Shown here piece after piece: positions 33,597 through 41,104 of a stretch of 64,000 nt of DNA (position 1 is the stretch's first letter; every line of letters begins with the position of its first letter). The position numbers were made by a program, and so were the translations under genes. The notes beneath the pieces are model-generated. The model was not told the origin of the DNA, searched no databases, and saw only the letters and a program-made list of their open reading frames with translations. This DNA comes from Phytophthora colocasiae (Eukaryota > Oomycota > Peronosporomycetes > Peronosporales > Peronosporaceae), in contig JAGKQI010000009.1 of assembly GCA_018806915.1 (NCBI GenBank), positions 62,001 through 126,000 of the forward strand, given 5' to 3'.

Positions 33597-34008
33597 TGCA
33601 GCGGGGCTGCGTAGGTGTGCACGGCACAGAGGAAGTTGGGTTGACTCGTAGAGTCCTGCTTGCAAGGCACTAGCCTTCGGTTCTATACAAGAACCAAGTA
33701 GTCCACTAAATACGGGACTCTCACAATCAGTGTCCCTATAATAAAGGAACTAACACTAATTATGTAAAATGCAAACTGATTTTTATTTATTTTATTGCCC
33801 TAATCCTGAATGTAACGGATTTAGTATCTAACATACTAAATCCTAATCAAATGTAATGTGTGGCTCTGAGCTAACAGCCAGCAACTGGCTACATATGTGA
33901 CGTGTGAGAAACACTATGTGTTGTACACGGATCTGTGACTTGTGACCTGGATGGTGTATACCACACCTATTGTAGCCAAGGCGCGCAGCGCCGTGTAACC
34001 CCGTTACA
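33597..34008 (-). repeat. 5' LTR of outer chromovirus (LTR type 1)
   Basis: 412 bp, matching 20112..20523 in length and, by eye, in sequence. Should contain the element's promoter, directing transcription leftwards. Followed by GAAGG (34009..34013). Confidence 0.92.
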
Positions 34009-34013
34009 GAAGG

Positions 34014-35062
34014 ACTTCAACAACCATGTCGTTCCGTTTGACCTTGCTCTTGTTGGGACTGAAAACTACGAGAATTGGCATTGGTTCATGGAAATTGTGA
34101 AAACAGCTACTGGGTTGGACAAAATCACAATAATTTCGGATCGCCAAAAGGGCCTCTTGTCCGCCGTTGCCGAGGTTTATCCTTCAGCAGGACACCGCTA
34201 CTGTCTAAGACATATTATGGATAACATCAATCGTTCTGGTGCCAAGCTTTCTATCGACGACAGGCGCATTATTTGTTCTATGGCTCGTAGCGACTGCGAA
34301 AATGACTACAAGCTTTTTCGAAGTGAATTACTGGCTTCTAAACCCAAGGCAGTAGAATATCTGGACAACATCGACCAGAAACATTGGGTCAAACACAAAT
34401 TTTGCGAAACATTCGGACTGCCAACGTTCGGAGAAATTACCTCAAATTTGTCCGAACAAGCTAACAATTGGATGGGTAATGAAATGAGGAGTTCCAAACC
34501 TCTTGACGCATTTCACATGTACTTCAAGCGCCTAAGTGAACTCACGTCTGAAAAACGACAATTGGCGTCGAAATGGATTAGTAACATCGGTGGACATCGT
34601 TTGGTTCCTCTATTGCAAAGGGAGCTGGAAGATCGAGCCAAGGCTGCTTCAATGTGCGCAATAACTCCTCTCCTAGATGGCGCTTTTTCGGTTCAGCACC
34701 TTGGTCCCCAGAGCAAGCATGGATATATCCACCCCTGGCGCGTAGTTGATCTGCCGGCCACTGAGTGTACGTGTGGCAATTGGAAGGATGAAAATTTTCC
34801 GTGCATTCATGCAATTTGCGCTGCTGTTCACAATGGTAGCAGATTTGAAGAGCTATACGACAAGATTAGAACTTCAATTGGGCATTTTCAAGACACATAC
34901 ACTTTCGCGTTCAAGCCTTGGCCTACAGATGTCACACTCGAATCCGACTCATCCATGCTTGTTCCTCATTTTCAGAGTGACCCAGAACGTATTGGTAAAC
35001 GTGGGCTGAAGCCAGGACCCAAGCCTTCCCACAAACGAAAACAAGCTCGTAATGCTCTATGA
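34014..35062 (+). pseudogene. MULE transposase, C-terminal part (DDE core and SWIM finger)
   Basis: Continues the transposase from 20111. MULE core: PFDLALVGTENYENWHWFM, then IISDRQKGLLSAVAEVYPSA and HRYCLRHIMDNI, which hold the second catalytic Asp and the C/H pattern. A helical segment with NLSEQANNWMGNEMRSSKP follows, then a SWIM zinc finger CTCGNWKDENFPCIH (C-x-C-xn-C-x-H) and a basic tail (KPGPKPSHKRKQARNAL). The frame is open from the junction to the stop, so this half is not decayed. It lacks its own start, being split from the N-terminal half by the chromovirus. Confidence 0.85.
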
Positions 35063-35472
35063 GGATAGCTATAGTGATTCCCGACTCTGTTTCTTCATAT
35101 TAAAAATACAATTTCTTTCCTATAAAAGTAATTGGTTTTTTGCATTTTGTAATTAAAAATTAAATTTAGCTGAATATTATCTTTAAAACTTTGCTTCACA
35201 AGTCATGTTTTGGAAGCACTTCAGATCGTCCAGTATTGAAATTTCGAAATTGTGATCCAATAACATTTTCTGTTGTTCCATTGTGGTGTCTATACAAAAA
35301 ATTGTATGAAACAGTGTTTCTTGTTTGCAAGTTATAAGATCTCGACTGCAGCGTCCCTGACTTGGACATTAGAATATTAAATTCTTTAGGTGTAATTGTG
35401 TTTTGTGAATTTGTTTTGTGTTTTGGAGACGTCTACAATTCATTTTGTTTTTAGCAAACGGCATCGCTTCTT
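35063..35472. other. AT-rich spacer inside the MULE
   Basis: About 400 bp between the transposase stop and the chromodomain ORF. Strongly AT-rich with poly-T/poly-A runs; presumably 3' UTR plus promoter of the second ORF. No coding signal. Confidence 0.5.
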
Positions 35473-35967
35473 ATGCATTACACGTCCTCAACTATGATAG
35501 CACTAAATGCATGTCATTCCACAATTTCTGTTATGGCGCCTTTGAACAAGAGAGGAAAACACACACGCAACTTCCAACGCAATCTCGACGGCTCCTTTTA
35601 CAGATTGAGAGTCAACCAAAATCTAACTAATCGGCCTCCCCCTGAAGAAGACCCGGCGTTTCGACCGCAGAGTGGCAACGGTTTATTTCGAGGAAGGTAA
35701 GCACAAAGAGGGCGAGGTGGGGAGACATTTAAGGTTGAGCGCCTTTATGCAAAACGATGGGTCCACACTCTTGAATTCTACTTAGTGCAGTGGGTAAATT
35801 ATAGAGAGCTAACGTGGGAACCAGCTAGAAACTTACCTTGGCAACTAAAAATGGATTTTGAGCGAGAAACAATCAACTTCGTGTGGCTATACCAAGCTAC
35901 CCGCGGACGACGCCGTCGAGCGCCCCCTGCTACCCGACGAAGCTCCAGAACTGTTGCAAGAACGTAG
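35473..35967 (+). pseudogene. chromodomain ORF carried by the MULE, one in-frame stop
   Basis: One frame runs from the ATG at 35473 to 35967 with a single TAA at 35698..35700. Before it is a basic, Asn-rich segment (MAPLNKRGKHTRNFQRNLDG, RPPPEEDPAF). After it is a chromodomain: FKVERLYAKRWVHTLEFYLV, then QWVNYRELTWEPARNLPWQL and an Arg-rich tail. The pattern VERL-YLVQW-Y-TWEPARNL is typical of chromodomains, which bind methylated histone tails. It is not a copy of the nearby chromovirus chromodomain. The TAA sits in GGTAAGC, which resembles a splice donor, but the available acceptors give introns under 40 nt that do not keep the frame. I therefore read it as a stop mutation or readthrough. 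Confidence 0.6.
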
Positions 35968-36040
35968 GAAGATTATTAAGTTCGTACGCGAACTTAATAC
36001 ATACTGTTTCCAGTACTATGAGTTCACTGTTTGGATTAGC

Positions 36041-36079
36041 AAGAAAACAGTACTTTGTACTGTTTTCTGGAAATTCCTC
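36041..36079 (-). repeat. MULE right terminal inverted repeat
   Basis: 39 bp ending GGAAATTCCTC; reverse complement of 18892..18930 with one mismatch. Confidence 0.9.
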
Positions 36080-36089
36080 CCACAGAGGT
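36080..36089. repeat. 10-bp target-site duplication of the MULE, right copy
   Basis: CCACAGAGGT, identical to 18882..18891. Confidence 0.9.
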
Positions 36090-36205
36090 TGACCAGCTCT
36101 GGAACGTAAAGGGAGAGGTTGCATCCGTTTTGCCGTGTGTTGAAACTCGAACACCTCACAATCGAATTAGCTCTGAACCTGCGACATCGTTCAACACCGC
36201 TCTCA

Positions 36206-37066
36206 ATGGCTCGCTTCACTGCTTTCGTTGCTGCTACCCTACTGGCAATCTCTTCAACTTCTGCTGCGTCTTTGGATGGTCTAGCGTGGAGCAGCCAGTT
36301 CAGTAGTAAGATCAACACCTTACCCAAGGCCACTGGTGGCTGCTCGGTTTGCTTCTACGAGCAGCAAAATTTCAGAGGAGCCAAGTTCTGCGTCGGCAAG
36401 CGCGAGAAAAGCTGCACGAAGGTGAACCCGATCACGGCTCCAGGTACAATTGGGAGTGTCAAGTTCGGCAGCGGATGTGACCTCGTAGTAAACGTACGAG
36501 TGGCAGACGTGCCCTACGGTCAGCATGTTGATGTCCTCTCAAAGGATGTGGCGAATACAGGGTACAACTCCAGTGGAGATCACTCTGTAATTGAAGTCTA
36601 CGTGGAAGAAGCTGGCCGTGCCTGCTTCCTTGGCATTCCCAAGTCTGGAGATGGCTACGGTATCTGCTTGGTGAGTGATACTCCTTCTGTGGATGGGGAC
36701 TACTCAAGCTCGATCACCGAGCTCATGCTGTTCAAATCGGCTGCTAAGGACTTTGATGTGATTATCTACGAGAACCAGGACTACAACGATCCTAGCAAGT
36801 CGCCTGTCGCTTTAGACGTCTCGAAAGGAACTGGCGCCTTGTCCTACCGCTTCACTGAATACAGCAAGGATCTGGAGACGAGCACTACTGACAGCACCAC
36901 AGGAATGAAGAATACTCTACAAAACAAGGTGGGGTCTGTCCAGTTTGTAACTTCGGGGATCGAGGCTACAAAAGAGAACCCCACTCAAGTAAACCCGACT
37001 AAAGGAGAACCCACTCAAGTTGACTCCACCCCTGGATCAGTCGCTCCTGCTGCGTACTCAGCTTAG
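36206..37066 (+). CDS. secreted beta/gamma-crystallin-like protein
   Basis: 286 residues from the ATG at 36206, chosen because MARFTAFVAATLLAISSTSA is a clean signal peptide; the frame extends upstream but without signal features. After cleavage, CSVCFYEQQNFRGAKFCVG and GSVKFGSGCDLVVNVR fit the first Greek-key motif of a beta/gamma crystallin. VEEAGRACFLGIPKSG and DVIIYENQDYNDPS look like further motifs. The C-terminal 40 residues are a degenerate NPTQVNPTKGEPTQVDS repeat. No RXLR or LFLAK translocation motif is present. Crystallin-type secreted proteins bind Ca2+ or act structurally; in a plant-associated oomycete it may be apoplastic or cell-wall located (inference). The MULE end lies only 127 bp upstream of the ATG. 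Confidence 0.75.
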   Translation: MARFTAFVAATLLAISSTSAASLDGLAWSSQFSSKINTLPKATGGCSVCFYEQQNFRGAKFCVGKREKSCTKVNPITAPGTIGSVKFGSGCDLVVNVRVADVPYGQHVDVLSKDVANTGYNSSGDHSVIEVYVEEAGRACFLGIPKSGDGYGICLVSDTPSVDGDYSSSITELMLFKSAAKDFDVIIYENQDYNDPSKSPVALDVSKGTGALSYRFTEYSKDLETSTTDSTTGMKNTLQNKVGSVQFVTSGIEATKENPTQVNPTKGEPTQVDSTPGSVAPAAYSA

Positions 37067-37160
37067 ACTTGTCACTGTGTTTACAAATGTTGATGTTTTG
37101 CCGTAGTCATTTGTGTCGACTTGATTGCCTGCTTGAGTTAAATATTTTGTCGTCTTGAAT

Positions 37161-39064
37161 CTACTCGATACCATACTTACGCTGCACGTTATCGTTCGGG
37201 TGCTCCGTCACAATCTCCGATCGCTGCTTGCTCCAAACGAGTCGCGGTGGGATCCCCGTGCTATCAAAAAGATGCGCATTAGGTACTCGACTCGCCAGTC
37301 GACGGAAATTGCGCGTGATCAACGACGAAGCAGTGTCGATAACGGATCGAGGGACATCTCGCCCGTAGCCCCTACTGCGCTTATCCACCCGCTTATAGGC
37401 TTCCGGCAATGGGATATCCAGACAAATCACGTGGACGTCGAAACCTGCCGCCTTCACTTGATCGATAGTGCGCGCATAGCTGGTGAAGCTCTTCCCACTG
37501 CCGTGCAGAATAACGTTCTTGCGCGACATCATTGCGCTGTGGAGGTTCTTCTTGAGAATGAAGCGTGCCTCGTCTCGACAAAGCTGGTAGCGTGTCTGTG
37601 GGCCGGGTAAGAGCTTGGCATGAGGCTTCGAGGTGATCCCTGCCGCTTCCGGGTCTGTGACACTGCGACTCCCTGGTTCATTGCCCAAGCCCACGTTAAG
37701 CACAGCGTGATAGAACTCCGGGAGGAGAGCGATAACATCGTCAACGTCGAAGTTTACAAAATCTTGCAATGTGAGCTGCCCCATCAGATCGAGATGGCTC
37801 AACATTGTGGACTTGCCAGACCCGGGAATGCCTAACAGCAGCACGAATTTGGGGATGGTCAGGTCCTGGGGAGCTGACGAGTACAGTTGCTGCGCGATGC
37901 GAGCATGCAACCGCAGTCGCTTCGGCGAGAAGTAGCCCTGGTCGTTCGTGTGCAGCTTAAATGTGGACGTCGGCGGAAGCGGCGTCATGACGTCGGCGTC
38001 TAGTGGATCTGTTTCGGAGTTCATTACGGTCGGGTCTGCGTTCTTGTTCAGCTGTCGAAGCACCGACGCCGTGCCGTCACTCACATGGGCACTTCCTCCT
38101 TCAACTTCACTCTGTGTCTTCGTCGGGTCGGCTGTATTTGCCTCGTTATCGGTCGGTACCACTAGCAGATTCTCCACTTCTGACGCGACCTTGCGCCGAA
38201 AAGAATAAGCGCTTTCAGGATCCAGTGTCGAGTGCGATGTGTCCAGGAACACTGGACCACATGTCTGCGTCTCAAGGATCTGGAAACCTTCTTCTGTGAG
38301 TGCTCCCATGAACTTGATCACCTTCTCCGGCTCGTCAGCCAGCGTCAGGAACTGTGTCGCAGAGGCTGCGCTGCTGTGGGAGTACGGAACGCCGTCGTCG
38401 TCGAAGTCTTCCACGTCGTCCATAGCCGCCAGAGGATCCTCGCTCTCTGCGTCCTGTTCATCATAAGGAACAATAAGCTCCGCATCGAACTCGTGAAGTA
38501 TCCGCAGCAATTGCCGTTGACGTCGAGGGTCTCGACGGATTTGCAGCAGCAATTGCGAGCGCAGCAGGAGCTGCTCGTTGGTCACACAGAAGTTGACAGC
38601 CGTGAGGTGGAAGAAGGTAACAGCCACGAGAGATCGAAGTCTTTTCTTGAGTGCCGGCAGCTCTCGGTCCCGTAGGAAACACGAGATGGTGACACGCGAG
38701 AGCTCTGGCACGACGGTGGAGCGTACAGTGAGGCCTGTGATGTTCTGGTCCGCGTAGCCGAAAACGTCAGCGATCTGTGCCAAAGTGCCTGGCAGTAGCA
38801 GCGTAAATACAGTGTAGTATGAATTATTCGGTTAGTCGTAATCTTAATTATTATTAATGTTATGCACAGAACTGTTTGGATACCTGGTCGGTTGACAACT
38901 AGTGCCGAAATGATTCGCTCTTCAAGGACGTCGCCTTTATTCTTGCGCGGATCCTTCACGTTGGTAGGAGGAGCTTTGGCCGGAGAAGACGATTGAAAAC
39001 GTAATGAGTTATTGACATGGGCGAAGGCGGACGTGAAGGGCGCGAGGCGTCGCCGCAAGAGCAT
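37161..39064 (-). CDS. acetohydroxyacid synthase regulatory (ACT) module fused to zeta-toxin-like P-loop kinase
   Basis: Two exons, complement(38884..39064, 37161..38788), with a 95-nt intron (GTATCC...TGCCAG); 602 residues. Residues 1-30 (MLLRRRLAPFTSAFAHVNNS) look like a mitochondrial presequence. Residues 48-125 match the ACT domain of AHAS small subunits (IlvH/Ilv6): RIISALVVNRPGTLAQIADV, then NITGLTVRSTVVPELSRVTI. Residues 138-245 match the second half (LLLQIRRD, ILHEFDAELIV, EKVIKFMGALTEEGFQILET, GPVFLD), split by an acidic insert. The small subunit activates the catalytic subunit and carries branched-chain amino-acid feedback. Residues about 372-582 are a P-loop kinase fold of the zeta-toxin type: LLLGIPGSGKST (Walker A about 380-388), NFDVDDVIALLPEF, VILHGSGKSFTSYA and DKRSRGYGRDVP. 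I know of no standard family member with both parts. Confidence 0.8.
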
Positions 39065-39187
39065 CGCGATGTCGGCGGTCTCAATAATGACGTTAAGGTA
39101 GTGTAGTGTGGTGTACACTACAAACTTTTTATACTACCTATGTGTAATACATGTACTAGTATTACATGTAGTAGTTTCAAACACAGT

Positions 39188-39823
39188 TTTCCTCTGTTTA
39201 TAACGGTCACCCGTGTACATGGTACACCGTACCACCATGAACATGTATGTACAGATGGCTACAGAATTAAAGTAAAAAAAAAAACATAAAATTAAAAAAA
39301 AACTGTTATGTATCGATATCGTCTCTACTGGCGCTCAAGGACTCGAAGGAGGTCAATAAGATCAGCTGCTACCGTGTCGCTCTCTCTAACCAACTCACCA
39401 AAGCATTTCTTGTACCCTTTCGCTATCACCTCGATCGAGAGACTGCTCCAAGCCTCTCGTATCCATCTTGCCATAGTAGCTCGATCTGGTGAAAACAAAA
39501 CCTGGGGGCATGAGCTCGGAGTTGTTCGCTCAGATTCACGATCCAACACGCACGCAATCTGGAGAAGTCATCCCACAACAGCAGTATTGGGTTCTTCATG
39601 TCTTCCCCACCGCATTTATCACGGCAAGTTTGTCTCCTGCCGTGAATGACGCTCGTAGTTTGCCGCGCATTATCAACTTGAAATGACTGGTCAGTGTCAA
39701 AAACGCGGTACCGTTGTGATTCGGTTTTGTACGACCGTTATAAGCAGAGGAAATTCACTATTCTCTTTCTTGATTGTGATTGGCTGACCGTTATATGCAG
39801 GTGACCGGTATAAACAGAGGAAG
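39188..39823 (-). mobile_element. decayed DDE (pogo/Tigger-like) transposon remnant with inverted termini
   Basis: Left end 39188..39208 reads TTTCCTCTGTTTATAACGGTC. Inverted copies lie at 39733..39753 (one difference) and 39803..39823 (two differences). Between them, minus-strand fragments recall the C-terminal part of DDE_1 transposases: PILLLWDDFS near 39561..39590, then TMARWIREAWSSLSIEVIAK and GYKKCF at 39325..39549, in different frames. This order (LLWDDFS, then the RAWxxLS-type helix) is that of pogo/Tigger-like elements. Internally deleted and non-functional. Two right ends suggest either two nested copies or terminal rearrangement. Confidence 0.5.
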
Positions 39824-40127
39824 TCGGTATGAGGATGTTGCCTGTAGCGTTCACGTCACGACCAGCCACGAGATTGCAGTCATCAAACCTCAAGTGGAGT
39901 CTGGAACAGTAGTGCTTCTTAAGGCAAGCGCAGGTATGGTAGAGTAGCTCCTTCGCACAGTTCTTGATCTTGGCGGTAGCACAGTCAAATAATTCGCTTG
40001 GTTCTCGCGAAAATCTTCCCTTGCTTGCCAGATCGGTGACATCCAACGTGAGCGCTGTTCTCGCACAGATCCTTTCCAGCCATGAAGGCGCCCAGGCCTG
40101 GATCTAGGGCCACCGCGCGGTGACCCC
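39824..40127. other. unassigned region between repeat remnants
   Basis: About 300 bp. A minus-strand ORF of 102 codons (39738..40046) reads through one of the inverted ends and shows only a short Cys-rich stretch (CACLKKHYCS), with no family match, so it is not called. It contains AACGCTCACG-type sequence that leads into the inverted duplicate. Confidence 0.4.
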
Positions 40128-40312
40128 TCTTTCCTCAGGAAAAAAATGACGGCGAGTTAGCGAGTGAGCCACACAGACCACCAGTTTGATCACCCTCTCG
40201 TTTCAGTCAAGATCACAAAACATTGGTCTTGCCTTCACAGGGGTTTCACAGCTCCCTTCTCCTCCTCCTCTGTCACTCAGTTATCGTTGTTTCAGCCAGT
40301 GCCGCTTAGGTA
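40128..40312 (-). repeat. inverted duplicate of the cyclin gene 3' end
   Basis: The plus strand from TTTCCTCAGGAAAAAAATGA to CAGCCAGTGCCGCTTA matches the reverse complement of about 53371..53555, the stop-codon region and 3' UTR of the cyclin gene, with scattered substitutions and small indels. Shared blocks include GACGGCGAGTTAGCGAGTGA and AACATTGGTCTTGCCTT. The cyclin coding sequence proper is not duplicated. The two copies flank the second Ty3/gypsy element. Confidence 0.85.
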
Positions 40313-40466
40313 TAATACTGTATTTGATTAACAGACCTCGCCTGTTGTGCAGCATAAGTTAAAGGACCTCGTTGCTGAGAATTTCTGGTGTTTCCAGCCG
40401 GGCTATCTTTGAGACGGAAATCTGGCTGACAAAAGCAAACTTACAGCACTTGTGTAGTTGCTGATA

Positions 40467-40470
40467 CAGC
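40467..40470. repeat. target-site duplication of Ty3/gypsy element 2, left copy
   Basis: CAGC before the 5' LTR, repeated at 51343..51346 after the 3' LTR. If the final A of the LTR is shared, it can be read as 5 bp, ACAGC. Confidence 0.75.
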
Positions 40471-41104
40471 TGTAACAGGATGAGGCTACCTGTTGAAGAA
40501 TCGACGGCAGTTAGTGACGCATTGCTTGACGCGGGTGGCGAGACTGCTCGACGGACGCCTCATGTTGAAGATACTGATGGTGCACGACGATCGATGGCTG
40601 GTGTTATGATGGAACAACGGCTGTGGGTTATCGACAACGAACGTGACTGGTGAACGCTCGATAAAAACGTTGAAGAGTAACGAAGATCTCGGGTGAAGAA
40701 GATCGCATTCATCCGGATGAAGTCGAGAAACGGCCGGGCGGAGAAGCGGCTCAGTCGATAATTTGCGGCGGCGACGAGAAGTGGCCAGTTGAGAATTTGC
40801 AGCGGCGAAGAGAAGCTGTGGTCGAGTGTGGGCGACGACGAGCGAAGTGAACGAGTTGAACGGACGAAGGACGAAGTTGAACGAGTTGAACGGACGAACG
40901 AGTTGAACGTAAGAGCGAGAGCTCTAGTACATTGAATATAAATAGGAACGAAGTTCCGGCGCAGGTGAACTGAGCCCGTACTGTGTTGAAGTGTTGAATT
41001 GAGTAAGCTAAGAAGCCAGCGATAAAGAAGAACCCGGCGAGACAGCGTAGCGCAGCATTGTCGGCTATACGCCCCTAGCGAACAAGGGAACTGGGTTCGT
41101 CACA
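40471..41104 (+). repeat. 5' LTR of Ty3/gypsy element 2
   Basis: 634 bp, TGTAACAGG to TTCGTCACA. Purine-rich internal segment with repeats of GAACGAGTTGAACGGACGAA around 40846-40910; a TATAAATA-like box (ATTGAATATAAATAGG) near 40933 may be its promoter. Confidence 0.92.

Larger units (their letters stand above)
20112..34008 (-). mobile_element. Ty3/gypsy chromovirus (outer element), 13.9 kb including nested unit
   Basis: Flanking 412-bp LTRs (20112..20523 and 33597..34008) begin TG and end CA, appear identical by eye, and sit inside a GAAGG duplication, so insertion is recent. The element is transcribed on the minus strand: 5' LTR 33597..34008, primer-binding site, gag 32568..33545, pol 28432..32703, then an inserted LTR-gag-pol-LTR unit (22443..28431), then its own pol C terminus with chromodomain (21942..22442), a 1.4-kb region with an antisense ORF, a polypurine tract (20524..20535) and the 3' LTR 20112..20523. 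Removing the insert and one CCCGC restores the pol frame across the junction (PYRDPAGV then SAEALAP). Its own length would be about 7.9 kb. Confidence 0.88.
18892..36079 (+). mobile_element. Mutator-like (MULE) DNA transposon, with nested retrotransposons
   Basis: Bounded by inverted repeats of 39 bp (18892..18930 and 36041..36079) that differ at one position, and flanked by the duplicated CCACAGAGGT. Without the nested retroelement (20112..34008 plus one 5-bp duplication) the transposon would be about 3.3 kb. Content in order: FAR1-type DNA-binding domain, MULE transposase core, SWIM zinc finger, an AT-rich spacer, and a small chromodomain ORF. The intact ends suggest recent activity, but the transposase is broken by a frameshift and by the nested insertion. 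It landed between PEX6 and the promoter of the crystallin-like gene. Confidence 0.88.

Noticed and set aside
35698..35734. Possible 37-nt intron removing the TAA in the MULE chromodomain ORF
   Set aside because: GTAAGC is a good donor, but the candidate acceptors give lengths of 28 or 37 nt, too short and not preserving the frame.
37161..38000. Reading the zeta-like domain as a toxin-antitoxin toxin
   Set aside because: No antitoxin partner is present, and the domain is fused to an AHAS regulatory module in a nuclear gene; a metabolic kinase role is more likely.
39738..40046. 102-codon minus-strand ORF beside the DDE remnant
   Set aside because: It runs through one of the inverted termini and has no family match; probably chance.
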